This document shows positions 27,416 to 36,694 of a stretch of 64,000 bases of DNA, piece by piece. Location: assembly GCA_015654675.1 (NCBI GenBank), contig JAATGM010000002.1:62001-126000 (forward strand), in the 5' to 3' direction. The notes under the pieces are model-generated. The model was given only the letters and a program-made list of their open reading frames with translations. It had not been told where the DNA came from and did not search any database. Position numbers and translations under genes: made by a program. Position 1 is the first letter of the stretch. The number at the start of each line of letters is the position of its first letter. The DNA is from Planctomycetota bacterium (GTDB lineage: Bacteria > Planctomycetota > Phycisphaerae > UBA1845 > UTPLA1).

Positions 27416-28096
27416 TCACTCCACTGGAGAGGATTCGGGGGTGGTCAGCGGCGCGGGCGGCGACACGGTCACACTGCGCGATGTCAGAGCGGCGCGGAGG
27501 CGGCGATGGTAGATTTCGGCCCCTTTTCGGAAGCGGTGGCGGACGGCAGCCGGGCCGATGGCGAGTTGTTCGGCTATCTCGTCGATATTGAGCTGCTCGA
27601 AGAGGCGGAGGCGGACGACATCGCGAAGTTCATCGGGCAGGTCCGCCAGCGCGGCGTGCATGGCGGCCGCCTGCTCGCGAAAAACGGCGATGCGGCTGGG
27701 AGTGGTGGAGCCGGCGGGGCCATATGGCTCGATCGAGCTGTCGGCGGGCTTTCCAACGGGATGGAGCGACGAGGCGACGATTTCGGTATGGCCGCCGCCG
27801 CGCTTTTGAGCGCCGTCGATGTCGGCCGCTTCGCGGATGCGATTGTCGATGATGGAGAGCAGCCAGGTTCGGAAGCTACGCAGGCCGCGCCACTCGCAAC
27901 GGTAGCGGTCGCGCCAGGCGTGGAGCAGCGTTTCCTGCCAGATGTCCTCCGCGGTGTGGCGGCGCTTCAGGCGTTGAGCCATTCGTGTTTCGATGACGAT
28001 GAGGAGCGAGGCGGGGCCGACGGATTCGATCAAATCGTCCCAGGTTCGCGGATCGCTGGAGAGTAGCGGGTTTGCGGTGTCGTTGCTCTCGGACAT
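27416..28096 (-). CDS. ECF-type RNA polymerase sigma factor
   Basis: A 226-residue sigma-70-family ECF factor. Region 2 spans about residues 30-95, with ETRMAQRLKRRHTAEDIWQE and LRSFRTWLLSIIDNRIRE (promoter melting and -10 recognition). Region 4 spans about 145-205, with ALADLPDELRDVVRLRLFE and the helix-turn-helix IDEIAEQLAIGPAAVRHRF. The frame remains open upstream to 28726, but the protein-like sequence starts at the ATG at 28096. It is followed after 15 bases by the kinase gene, the arrangement seen in planctomycete ECF groups thought to be controlled by a partner Ser/Thr kinase and not by an anti-sigma factor. No anti-sigma gene is visible. Confidence 0.88.
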   Translation of the reverse strand: MSESNDTANPLLSSDPRTWDDLIESVGPASLLIVIETRMAQRLKRRHTAEDIWQETLLHAWRDRYRCEWRGLRSFRTWLLSIIDNRIREAADIDGAQKRGGGHTEIVASSLHPVGKPADSSIEPYGPAGSTTPSRIAVFREQAAAMHAALADLPDELRDVVRLRLFEQLNIDEIAEQLAIGPAAVRHRFRKGAEIYHRRLRAALTSRSVTVSPPAPLTTPESSPVE

Positions 28097-28209
28097 CCGA
28101 TGAGGTCCCGTGCCGGATGGGTTTACGTTGCCGACAATTATAATCCTAATCAACAAAAGCGTTGGGAGTACAACGTGGTTGCCTCCGGCAGTAATCTGGG
28201 CGGAGGGTT

Positions 28210-28497
28210 TTAGGGGTGCGTGCCGGTGGGGTCTTCGATCCAGGTTTTGTAGCAGGCGTTGCAGAGGGTGAGGGTGACGCGGCGGTAGACCTGGTCCATG
28301 GCTTCCTGCGATGAGATGGATCTGAGGGAGTTTACGAGGCGATTGATTTCGGAGTCGAGGTCGCGGTTCAGGTCTTCGTCGGTGATGACGGGTGGGGAGG
28401 GGTCGGCGACGGCTTCGATGCGGACGACAAAGAGTTCGGAGCGGCAGGGGGTCAGCTCGGCGAGGCAGCGGTGGCAGAGGGTGGGGGTGTCGTTCAT
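28210..28497 (-). CDS. Small conserved-looking protein with two CxxC pairs
   Basis: A 95-residue protein whose N-terminal LCHRCLAEL and C-terminal LCNACYKTW each carry a CxxC pair, enough to bind one zinc as a split zinc ribbon. The middle is acidic and helical (DEDLNRDLDSEINRLVNSLRSISS). The pairing of cysteines and sensible composition support a real gene, though no Shine-Dalgarno is seen and no family was recognised. It lies 113 bp upstream of the sigma gene on the same strand. Function unknown. Confidence 0.6.
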   Translation of the reverse strand: MNDTPTLCHRCLAELTPCRSELFVVRIEAVADPSPPVITDEDLNRDLDSEINRLVNSLRSISSQEAMDQVYRRVTLTLCNACYKTWIEDPTGTHP

Positions 28498-28667
28498 GTC
28501 GTATCGTTAGCATAGCGGGGAAAAAGTGGCGGTGCGGGATTGCACACTTGATTGGATTGCTCGGGATGCTTGCGCGGACTACGCTGCCGGTTGATTGCAG
28601 ACGGCTTGCTGGCGCGCGGCTCGTTTGGCGCATGGGGAGCGTGGGCAGTCGGTGCTTCGTTTGGTAA

Positions 28668-28704
28668 ACCCTCACCCTGGCCCTCTCCCTAGAAGGGAGA
28701 GGGG
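28668..28704 (+). repeat. REP-like palindromic element, copy 2
   Basis: ACCCTCACCCTGG head followed by CCCTCTCCCT (28681-28690), loop AGA, and AGGGAGAGGG (28694-28703): a perfect 10-bp stem with a 3-base loop. It lies 21 bases upstream of the phosphoglucomutase ATG and could affect its mRNA. It is the better preserved partner of the element at 22904-22944. Confidence 0.75.
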
Positions 28705-28724
28705 AGTGCTTCTGGAGTATTGTC

Positions 28725-30365
28725 ATGGCAGTGCATCCGCTTGCTGGGAAGCCGGCACCGGCTTCTTTGATTATCGATGTCGCGAAGCTGGAGCGGGCTT
28801 ATTTTGAGGGGCGGCCGGATGTGGGAGATGCGCGGCAGCGGGTGGCGTTCGGGACTAGCGGGCATCGGGGGACGCCGTTCAATGGGACGTTTACCGAGGC
28901 GCATATTCTCGCGATTTCGCAGGCGATTTGTGAGTATCGAAAGCAGCGCGGGATCGACGGGCCGCTCTATATGGGGAAGGACACGCATGCGATCTCGGAT
29001 GCGGCGCAGCGGACGGCGCTGGAGGTTTTTGCGGCGAACGGGGTGCGGACGATCATTCAGCGCGGGAATGGGGTGACGCCGACGCCGGTGATTTCGCGGG
29101 CGATCATTGTCTATAACCGTGGGCGGAAGACGGGGCTGGCGGATGGGGTGATCATCACGCCGTCGCACAATCCGCCGGCGGATGGCGGGTTCAAGTACAA
29201 CCCGCCGAACGGGGGGCCGGCCGATACGGACGTGACGAGGTGGATCGAGGATCGGGCGAATGCGATTTTGCGCGGGGGGAATGCGGAGGTGAAGCGGGTT
29301 GACGTCGCGGCGGCGATGCGGGCAGAGACGACTGCCGAGGAAGATTTTGTCATACCGTACGTGGATGATCTGCAGAACGTGGTGGACATGGCGTGCATCC
29401 GGTCGGCGGGGCTGAAGCTCGGGGTTGATCCGCTGGGCGGCGCGGCAGCAGGGTACTGGGCGCCAATCGTTGAGATGTATGGGCTCGATATCCGCGTCGT
29501 GAATCCGAAGATCGATCCGACGTTTTCGTTCATGACCGTCGATCATGACGGGCAGATCCGGATGGATTGCTCGAGTCCGTATGCGATGGCGCGGCTGGTG
29601 CAGATCAAGGACAAGTTTCGGGTGGCATTTGCGAATGATCCGGACTCGGACCGGCATGGGATCGTGACGCCGTCGGCGGGGCTGATGAACCCGAATCATT
29701 TTCTGGCGGTGGCGATCTATTACCTGCTGAATCACCGGCCGGAGTGGGCGGCTTCGGCGGTTATCGGCAAGACGGTGGTGAGCAGCAGCATGATTGACCG
29801 GGTGGTGAAGTCGCAGCGGCGGACGCTGATGGAAGTGCCGGTGGGGTTCAAGTGGTTTGCGCCGGGGTTGTTTGACGGGACGTGCTGCTTTGGCGGCGAG
29901 GAGAGCGCGGGGGCGAGCTTCCTGCGGCGCGACGGGACGGTTTGGACGACGGACAAGGACGGGCCGATCATGGATCTGCTGGCGGCCGAGATCACGGCGC
30001 GAACGGGGAAGGACCCGGGCGAGCAATATCGCGGGCTGGCGGCGGCGTTTGATCCGACGTGGTACACGCGCGAGGATGCGCCGGCGACAGCGGAGCAAAA
30101 GGCGAAGTTGAAAAAGATTTCGCCCGAAGCCGTGACGGCGCGCGAGCTGGCGGGGGATGCGATCACGGAGAAATTGACGCGGGCGCCGGGCAATGGGGCG
30201 GAGATCGGTGGATTGAAGGTGATGTCGGCGGGGGGGTGGTTTGCGGTGCGGCCTTCGGGGACGGAGGACGTGATGAAGGTGTATGCGGAGAGCTTTCGGG
30301 GAGAGGAGCATCTGGCCGCGATCGTGGGCGAGGCGAAGCAGATAGTGGGAGAGTCGGCGGGTTAG
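28725..30365 (+). CDS. pgm: Phosphoglucomutase (alpha-D-glucose phosphate-specific)
   Basis: Cytosolic enzyme interconverting glucose 1-phosphate and glucose 6-phosphate for glycogen, UDP-glucose and envelope polysaccharides. The 546 residues match the bacterial Pgm length. Visible motifs are the N-terminal [10 protein letters not shown], the phosphoserine loop ITPSHNPP (Ser147), the metal-binding loop NDPDSDRHG, the sugar-binding loop [11 protein letters not shown] and the phosphate-binding loop [12 protein letters not shown]. The start has GGAG 8 bases upstream. It is on the opposite strand from its neighbours on both sides, so it is probably monocistronic. Confidence 0.96.
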   Translation: MAVHPLAGKPAPASLIIDVAKLERAYFEGRPDVGDARQRVAFGTSGHRGTPFNGTFTEAHILAISQAICEYRKQRGIDGPLYMGKDTHAISDAAQRTALEVFAANGVRTIIQRGNGVTPTPVISRAIIVYNRGRKTGLADGVIITPSHNPPADGGFKYNPPNGGPADTDVTRWIEDRANAILRGGNAEVKRVDVAAAMRAETTAEEDFVIPYVDDLQNVVDMACIRSAGLKLGVDPLGGAAAGYWAPIVEMYGLDIRVVNPKIDPTFSFMTVDHDGQIRMDCSSPYAMARLVQIKDKFRVAFANDPDSDRHGIVTPSAGLMNPNHFLAVAIYYLLNHRPEWAASAVIGKTVVSSSMIDRVVKSQRRTLMEVPVGFKWFAPGLFDGTCCFGGEESAGASFLRRDGTVWTTDKDGPIMDLLAAEITARTGKDPGEQYRGLAAAFDPTWYTREDAPATAEQKAKLKKISPEAVTARELAGDAITEKLTRAPGNGAEIGGLKVMSAGGWFAVRPSGTEDVMKVYAESFRGEEHLAAIVGEAKQIVGESAG

Positions 30366-30374
30366 GTTTCACTA

Positions 30375-32954
30375 TCAGAGACTGCCGATTTTTCGGCAGG
30401 CGATGTCGGCAGGCCAAAGCAGGATCGCGAGCGCAACGAGCCAGGGCCAGAGCGGCCGGGCGATGGTCAGTGTCTCGCGGACGGGGCGGGCGGCGATTTC
30501 GGCGAGGTCGTCGGTGGTGGGCTCAAACTTTCCGCCTCCGGCGGCGGCGATGGCCTGAAGCGCGGCGCGATCGGGGCCGGACTGGGTTGATTCGAGGTCG
30601 GGAGGACTCCCGACGACACCTTCCCATCTCAGGATGCGGCGGTTTGCCCTGGTGCGGAAATCCAAATCGCAGATATAGCGCTCGTCGGGCCTGACCGGGG
30701 CGACTCCGCGGAAGATTCCGGACGGCAGTTTGCGCCATTCGAGGGGAATCGCGGGTTTCGCGGCATCGGCGCCGTCGCGGCGGAGAGAGCCGGACGGGAG
30801 CGCGTCTTCGGTGAGGCGTCCGTCGGAATTGCGGACAGCGACGAGGGCGATGCACTCGTTTGATTCGGCATGGACATCAACGCGCGTGCGATAGTCGGCG
30901 GCCTGCGTGAGCGCCGCGGCGAGAATGCGGGCCCAGAAGCGTTCGTACTGCGGCCACTGGAACCAGCGGCGGGCCCAGGCCGGCTTTGCATCGGACATGA
31001 AGGCGACGACGCGTCCGAGGCCCATGGGCCAGGTCGCGAGGAGGGGCTGGGAGACGTCGGTGAGCAGTGGCACTTCTACACCGGCGTTGGACTTTGCGAC
31101 GGCTGGGAGCGCGGCTTCGAGGATGGGCCATGGATCGTGAGTGAGTCCGGTGAGGGAATCGGGCTGAGGGCCGAGTTTGGGCTCGAACGGTCGGCGCGGC
31201 ATGACGGAGAGCGATTTGATCGCGCGGGCTTGTTTGATAAATACGCGCGGAATGGCGCTGGCATCGCCGCAAAAGACGTAGCGGCCGTAGGTGGTGTTGG
31301 CGAGTGCTTCCATGACGGCCTTGTTTGCGTCTGCGCCGACGGCAATGGAGGTCAGGTCTATGTCGGAGTCGCGGATGCGGCGGCGAAGCGTTTCGTTTGG
31401 ATTGTCGACGGACATGCCGTCGGTCAGGAGGATCATGAATCGGGATACGGATGATTTGTTCAGCAGCTCGGCAGCGGCGCGGATGGCGGGCACCATGTTG
31501 GTTCCGCCGCCGATCTGGATGTCGCGAACTGTCTGGACGATTTCGCGCCGGTTTTGGATGGGGACGCGGTTGAGAACGACGTGATAGTCGTCGCTGAATG
31601 TGATGAGCGAGACGACGGTGGTTTTCGGGAATTCACCGAGCGAGTCGAGAACGGCTTGCTTCATCATGTTGAACTTGCTGACGGGCTGGCCGGAGGCGTC
31701 GACGCCGAGGACTCTTATCATGCTTCCGGAGACGTCGAGGACGAAACAGACGTGGACGGGGACCGGGCTCTCTACCATTCGCACGATTTCGGGGGCGAAG
31801 TCGATGGGGAGCATTTCTTCGAGGGCGGAGCCGCGCCAGGACCTGGTGCTGACACGCGAACCGCCGAGGAAGACGAGGCAGCCACCGTCGTCGACGAAAT
31901 GGCGGAGGCGGGCGAGGGCGGCGCCCGAGATATCCGGGGCGGCCCAGTCGCTGAGGATGACGGCGTCGTATTCTGACAGGGATTCGTCGGTGAGAGCGAG
32001 ATCGGAGGGCGGGTCGATGCGAACGGCGAATTTGAGCTTTTCGAGCACAGCTTTGAGGGGCTGGGCCGAGATGGGTTCGGGATCGCAGATGAGGACGGCG
32101 GGCGGGCCGGCGACGTGAAAGGCGAACTCGGACGTGGCGGCGGGCGCGGTGGGATTGGCCGGATCGGAGATGACGACGCGCATTCGATGCAGGCCGCGGC
32201 GCTGCGGCTGGAACGGTAGGGCGACTTCCTGCTCGGAATCGATACGGGTCCGCAGAGAGGAGAACTCCTGGCCGTCGGCGTTGAGCAGTGCGATGGCGGC
32301 ATCGTTGGGGCGGGGAAAGCGAACGCGCGCGAGGACGTGTGTGGCGACGCCGACGCGTGCGTCTTCGGGTGGTTGGATGTCGACGATGGCGGGCGAACCG
32401 GCTGTGAGGCGGCCGATGGGCACGGCGCTGACATCACCGCCGGCGCCGCGGATTCGGGCAGCGGCCGCGACGGGATCGCCGGCGGTTGAACGGCCGTCGG
32501 AGACGAGAATCACGTGAGTGTTCCGGGATTGGGCGGCCGTGGCGAGGGCGAAGTCGAGGGCGTCTTCGATGTTGGTGCCGTTGCGGCGAGGGGATTCGGG
32601 GCCGAGAGTCGGGGCGGGCGAGGCGGCGAAGAATATCGACTTGATGATGGATTCGCCGGGGAGGGCGTGGGAGAGTCCGTCTTGGACTGCGCGTGCGTCG
32701 GCTTCCGAAAGCGCGGTGCTGCGGCTGGCGTCATGCGCGAAGACGAAGACGGGCGGGATTTCGTGGGTTACGGCGTGTTCTCGCACCGGGCGGGCGATGG
32801 CGAGGACGACGGCTGCCAGAATCAGGGATCGTATGGCGGCGCACGCGAGTCTGGCGCGGATGGATGAGAGGGAGCGGCTGAATAGCGCGGCACCCGCGGC
32901 GATCGGGACCACGGCGAGGAGAGCCAAGTATTGCGGGGCCTGGAGATGGATCAC
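30375..32954 (-). CDS. Membrane protein with vWA domains and glutamine amidotransferase-like domain
   Basis: An 859-residue membrane protein, last of the nine-gene array. Two N-terminal TM helices (about 9-26 and 38-57) are followed by a degenerate vWA-like region (VFVFAHDASRS at about 69-79). A class I glutamine amidotransferase-like fold comes next (YDAVILSDWAAPDISG, FVDDGGCLVFLGG), and then a vWA domain with intact MIDAS residues (VCFVLDVSGSM and MILLTDGMS). A C-terminal TM helix lies near 838-852. Similar proteins lie beside MoxR/BatA genes in many bacteria, and the vWA domain probably engages the MoxR ATPase or its clients. The start is 8 bases downstream of the preceding gene's stop, indicating an operon. 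Confidence 0.85.
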   Translation of the reverse strand: MIHLQAPQYLALLAVVPIAAGAALFSRSLSSIRARLACAAIRSLILAAVVLAIARPVREHAVTHEIPPVFVFAHDASRSTALSEADARAVQDGLSHALPGESIIKSIFFAASPAPTLGPESPRRNGTNIEDALDFALATAAQSRNTHVILVSDGRSTAGDPVAAAARIRGAGGDVSAVPIGRLTAGSPAIVDIQPPEDARVGVATHVLARVRFPRPNDAAIALLNADGQEFSSLRTRIDSEQEVALPFQPQRRGLHRMRVVISDPANPTAPAATSEFAFHVAGPPAVLICDPEPISAQPLKAVLEKLKFAVRIDPPSDLALTDESLSEYDAVILSDWAAPDISGAALARLRHFVDDGGCLVFLGGSRVSTRSWRGSALEEMLPIDFAPEIVRMVESPVPVHVCFVLDVSGSMIRVLGVDASGQPVSKFNMMKQAVLDSLGEFPKTTVVSLITFSDDYHVVLNRVPIQNRREIVQTVRDIQIGGGTNMVPAIRAAAELLNKSSVSRFMILLTDGMSVDNPNETLRRRIRDSDIDLTSIAVGADANKAVMEALANTTYGRYVFCGDASAIPRVFIKQARAIKSLSVMPRRPFEPKLGPQPDSLTGLTHDPWPILEAALPAVAKSNAGVEVPLLTDVSQPLLATWPMGLGRVVAFMSDAKPAWARRWFQWPQYERFWARILAAALTQAADYRTRVDVHAESNECIALVAVRNSDGRLTEDALPSGSLRRDGADAAKPAIPLEWRKLPSGIFRGVAPVRPDERYICDLDFRTRANRRILRWEGVVGSPPDLESTQSGPDRAALQAIAAAGGGKFEPTTDDLAEIAARPVRETLTIARPLWPWLVALAILLWPADIACRKIGSL

Positions 32955-32961
32955 GCCGCGC

Positions 32962-34773
32962 TTACCCCAATCGCAAGATGTTTAGTGAAAATAGCGCCAT
33001 TTCGACCAGCATGAGTGCTGCGACGGCGATGAGGATGCGCGACCAGAGCGAGAGCGGGGCACCGAGCGCGGCGACTGACGCGGGGGCGACTGGCGCGGAA
33101 GTTGTATTTTGGTCGGAGAGTACGCCAGCGCTGTTTGGCAGCCAATTGATGGCGATGTCGCGGCTTTGGCCATCGTGGTCGATACGGTAGAAGCCGGCGC
33201 GCTGGGGTTTCAGCAGGACGGCTGCGTGGTGTTCAGAGATTACGTCGCAGGCGGCGCCGGTGGGATCGAACGCTCGGAGTTCGGTCTGGGACTGAATTGG
33301 CGCGCGAACCGGGCTTCCGGTCGTGTACGACAGGGCGAATTGTTCGTCCGATCGATTCAGAAGGCGCTGGACGGCATTCCAGATGAAAATCGGGAAGCCG
33401 GCGCGAGTGGGGAGATTGCTGTCCTTCAGCTCGAAATTGACGAGGATTTCGCGAATGGGGGCTTCGGGGGAGCCATTTAGTTCGGATTCGAGAATCAGGG
33501 CGGCGTCTTGCGAACTGACGATCGGGCGCGCTTTCGGTGAGGGGCCAAATGTGGCAGTGCGGCGAACTCGCCAGGTGAGCAGGTCGACGTCGCGCAGTAG
33601 CGGGTGACTGGGCGTCCACTTTACGGGTCTCTGGTCGGTGGCCGGCGCGGAATTGATCGCGAGGTTGAGGGGATCGCGGCCGCCGAAGACGAGGAATCTA
33701 CCATTTTCGAGATCGGGCAGATCGGCGTTAATCGCGTCGAGGACGATCACATCGGCGGGTTGCGACGAGGGCCATTGGGTGGGGCGGATGGTTTTGACTT
33801 CGATATTTGGCTGGCTGAGTGCGGCAAGTAGTGGAAGGTTTCCGGTGGTGACCAGGAGTACGTGCGCGGTGGGGATATTGGTCCAAACGCCGAATGCGAC
33901 GTTGTCGAGGGGGAGGGCGTCGGTGGGCTCGACGCGAACCTCAAATCTGGCGTCGCCTGCCTGGGGAGGGCGTAGGTCGAATTCGATCGTGGGGCCGTTG
34001 AGACGCAGCTCCTCGCGATCGATTTCGCGGCCATCGGCCGAGATGGTTGCAACGGCGGGCTCATTGGTGAATCCCTGCTGATGCAGGGTGATTGTGATGG
34101 CGCGGCCATCGTCGGAGCGGCGGAGGCCGGCGATGGCGAGATTGGGTTGGGGATGGCCGATGGTCTGCCAGGTCGTCTGCGGGTCGGATGGCGCGGCGAG
34201 CGCGGGCTTGTCGGTGATCGCGACGATTTCGGTCGCGCGAGATTCTTGCGCTCGGACACTCGCGAGGCGAATGGCGCGCGGCAGGTCGGCATTGACGTCA
34301 CGGGGAGCGAGGGCGGCCACGAGGGATTCCTGCGCGGCGGGGCTGTCGGCGCGGCCGGTGAGGATTCGTACGGGCTCGCCGGCGAGAATGATTGCTTCGA
34401 CGCCGTGCGGCGCGGCGTGAATCTGCTCAATGGCGGCCGACCTGGCTTCGTCAAAGCGCGTGCGGCCGTTCGGTTCGCGCGTTTGCATGGTCGCGGAGTC
34501 GTCCAACACGATTACCGAGGCCCGGGCGCGGGTCTTTCCGGGATCGGAGAGGGCGAGCACCAGCAGCGCGACGATGAGGAGCTGGATGAGAAGTGTCGGC
34601 CAACGACCGAATCTGACACCGAATCCATGCAGCTCGCTGCTGCGGACAAAGCGCTCCCAGAGCGCGAGCGTGGGAACGATTATCTCGGTCGGCCGGACTC
34701 GGAAGAAAAAGAGCGCGGCTATTGGAATCGCGATGGCCAGGAACCAGAACGCCAGCGGGCTGGCGAATGTCAT
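32962..34773 (-). CDS. BatA-like membrane protein with vWA domain
   Basis: A 603-residue protein with an N-terminal BatA region (aerotolerance BatA domain) of two TM helices: FWFLAIAIPIAALFFFRVRP at about 9-28 and LLIQLLIVALLVLALSDPG at about 61-79. A vWA domain follows with a variant MIDAS (SVIVLDDSATMQ), then beta-rich and Rossmann-like segments, and a C-terminal TM helix near 578-597. BatA proteins work with MoxR ATPases in envelope stress tolerance. The start codon overlaps the stop of the DUF58 gene in ATGA (34770-34773), so translation is coupled. Confidence 0.85.
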   Translation of the reverse strand: MTFASPLAFWFLAIAIPIAALFFFRVRPTEIIVPTLALWERFVRSSELHGFGVRFGRWPTLLIQLLIVALLVLALSDPGKTRARASVIVLDDSATMQTREPNGRTRFDEARSAAIEQIHAAPHGVEAIILAGEPVRILTGRADSPAAQESLVAALAPRDVNADLPRAIRLASVRAQESRATEIVAITDKPALAAPSDPQTTWQTIGHPQPNLAIAGLRRSDDGRAITITLHQQGFTNEPAVATISADGREIDREELRLNGPTIEFDLRPPQAGDARFEVRVEPTDALPLDNVAFGVWTNIPTAHVLLVTTGNLPLLAALSQPNIEVKTIRPTQWPSSQPADVIVLDAINADLPDLENGRFLVFGGRDPLNLAINSAPATDQRPVKWTPSHPLLRDVDLLTWRVRRTATFGPSPKARPIVSSQDAALILESELNGSPEAPIREILVNFELKDSNLPTRAGFPIFIWNAVQRLLNRSDEQFALSYTTGSPVRAPIQSQTELRAFDPTGAACDVISEHHAAVLLKPQRAGFYRIDHDGQSRDIAINWLPNSAGVLSDQNTTSAPVAPASVAALGAPLSLWSRILIAVAALMLVEMALFSLNILRLG

Positions 34774-35654
34774 TGCAACAACCCTTGTTGCCGCAGGCCG
34801 GATGCGAGCAGCGTGAGCCAGGCGTCGCGCGTGTCGGCGAGGAGATAGCGCTGGCCGCGGCGGACGCAGGCGCTCTGGAGATTTTCGCAGTAGGCGTCGA
34901 GCCGGCGACGATATTCTCGAATTCGTTCGTCGGAGGCGTTCATGTCCAGGACGCGGCCGGTTTCAGAGTCGCGCAGGCGGATGGAACCGGTCAACCCTTC
35001 ACCGCGATCGATCGGATCGAGGATTTGAACCACCAGAACTTTGAAGCGAGCGGAAGTGAGCGTCGTGATCGCGGATTCGGCATCACCGGCGCCGAGACAG
35101 TCTGACAAAATGACTACAAGGCCGCGGTGCCGGACTTCGCGGCAAAAGGAGCGGGCAATTGCCGCGAGGTCGGCAGTGCCAGAGGTCGGAGCGAGGCGGA
35201 GGGTGGAGATGAGACGCGGGAGCATATTTCGACCGCGTAGATTGCGGAGGGGCGGCGCGAGTGTGTCCGAGAAAGTGGCGGCGGTGACGTGGTCTCCAGC
35301 GGACATGGCGATGGCCGCCAGTCCGCAAGCGAGCTGGCAGGCCAAGGCGGCCTTGGAGCGCGGGGAGCCGGCCGCCATTGAGCGGCTGACGTCGACCAGC
35401 AGACTGATGAATAGGGTTTCTTCGTGTTCGAGGACGCGAATGAAGGGCTGGCGTAAACGGGCGAAGACGGTCCAGTCAATGCGGCGAATGTCGTCGCCGG
35501 GGACATAGTTGCGATAATCGAGAAAGTCGATTCCGGCGCCGGCGCGGCGGACGCGATGAGAGCCGGCGAGTTGGGATCGGGTTGTGAGGGCGGGGGAATA
35601 GGCGAGAGCGGCGAGGCGAGCGAGATCATTTCCATCGAATTCGAAGTCGGGCAT
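34770..35654 (-). CDS. DUF58 (vWA-like) protein
   Basis: A 294-residue DUF58 protein, the standard partner of MoxR ATPases. The family signature is clear: residues 40-70 read FLDYRNYVPGDDIRRIDW, then LFISLLVDVSRSMAAG with the vWA-like MIDAS, and a second acidic site (VVILSDCLGAG). No TM segment, so it is probably cytosolic. It begins 3 bases after the MoxR stop codon and overlaps the next gene by 4 bases. Confidence 0.92.
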   Translation of the reverse strand: MPDFEFDGNDLARLAALAYSPALTTRSQLAGSHRVRRAGAGIDFLDYRNYVPGDDIRRIDWTVFARLRQPFIRVLEHEETLFISLLVDVSRSMAAGSPRSKAALACQLACGLAAIAMSAGDHVTAATFSDTLAPPLRNLRGRNMLPRLISTLRLAPTSGTADLAAIARSFCREVRHRGLVVILSDCLGAGDAESAITTLTSARFKVLVVQILDPIDRGEGLTGSIRLRDSETGRVLDMNASDERIREYRRRLDAYCENLQSACVRRGQRYLLADTRDAWLTLLASGLRQQGLLQ

Positions 35655-35657
35655 GAC

Positions 35658-36674
35658 TCATCTCAATTCGCGGAGGACCTGCTCTACGACCGCGGCCGGA
35701 CGGACTCCGGCACTCTCGGCTTCGAAGTTGAGGATGAGACGATGTTGGAGGCAGCTTTGGGCGACATCGATAAGGTCGTCACGAATGACGGAGGTTCGAC
35801 CGACCAGAAACGCACGGGCCTTGGCAGCAAGGACGAGGGCCTGCATGCCGCGCGGGCTGGCCCCGAAGCGGATGAATTTTCGGGCGACGACTGAGCCGGA
35901 TTCGGGGTGGGTGGCGACGATGATCTTCGCGGCATAATCGAGGAGCGGGCGGGCGATCGGGATTGCACGAATCACGCCGATCCAGCGCGAGACATGCTCG
36001 GGCGAGGGGACCACCTGATTGAGGCGCGGCGGTGGTGCGCCGGTGGTGCGGACCGCGATTTCGACCAGTTCGAGCTGGTCGGGCATTGGCACTTCGAGTT
36101 TGAACATGAATCGATCGAGTTGGGCCTCGGGTAGCGGATAAGTTCCTTCCATCTCGATCGGGTTTTGCGAGGCCATGACCATGAAGGGCCGTGGGAGCTG
36201 ACGAGTTGTTCCGGCGCTGGTGACTTGGCGCTCCTGCATGGCCTCGAGAAGGGCGCTTTGGGTCTTTGGCGTGGCGCGATTGATTTCGTCGGCGAGCAGA
36301 AGATTTGTGAAGACCGGCCCGGCTTCGAATTGGAACGAACCCGAGCCGCCCTCCTGTTGGAAAATGCGCGTACCGAGAATGTCGGCGGGCATGAGATCGG
36401 GGGTGAATTGAACACGCTTGCAGTCAAGCCCGAGACAGTCGGCGAGCGATTTGAGCAGCAGCGTTTTTCCCAGGCCGGGGACGCCTTCGAGCAGGACGTG
36501 TCCCTGGAGGAACAGACTCATCAATAGTCTGGTGATGACGACTTCCTGGCCTACCATCACTTTTCCGAGTTCGGCGCGGATGGCGGTCATGACTTCGCGA
36601 AATTCGTCGACGGTGCGGCGGAGCTCGGCTTCGTCGAGGGCACCTGGCGGTTGAGAGGGAGCAGAGTCGTGCAT
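35658..36674 (-). CDS. MoxR-family AAA+ ATPase
   Basis: A 338-residue AAA+ chaperone-like ATPase. Walker A is GVPGLGKT at residues 64-71, Walker B LLLADE at 125-130, followed by INRATPKTQSALLEAMQERQVT, sensor 1 (MASQNPIEMEGTYPLPEAQLDRF) and a C-terminal AAA lid with the sensor 2 region RFGASPRGMQALVLAAKARA. MoxR ATPases remodel or mature protein complexes together with vWA proteins. The ATG at 36674 has a GAGGCGA upstream; an alternative TTG at 36698 forms a TTGA overlap with the previous stop codon, so the true start could be 8 codons longer. Confidence 0.94.
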   Translation of the reverse strand: MHDSAPSQPPGALDEAELRRTVDEFREVMTAIRAELGKVMVGQEVVITRLLMSLFLQGHVLLEGVPGLGKTLLLKSLADCLGLDCKRVQFTPDLMPADILGTRIFQQEGGSGSFQFEAGPVFTNLLLADEINRATPKTQSALLEAMQERQVTSAGTTRQLPRPFMVMASQNPIEMEGTYPLPEAQLDRFMFKLEVPMPDQLELVEIAVRTTGAPPPRLNQVVPSPEHVSRWIGVIRAIPIARPLLDYAAKIIVATHPESGSVVARKFIRFGASPRGMQALVLAAKARAFLVGRTSVIRDDLIDVAQSCLQHRLILNFEAESAGVRPAAVVEQVLRELR

Positions 36675-36694
36675 GGCGAAGTCGCCTCGGGAGT

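Noticed and set aside
28689-30311. 540-codon minus-strand open frame opposite pgm
   Set aside because: Arg/Pro/His-rich composition and it is wholly antisense to a clear phosphoglucomutase; it is a shadow of GC-rich coding sequence.
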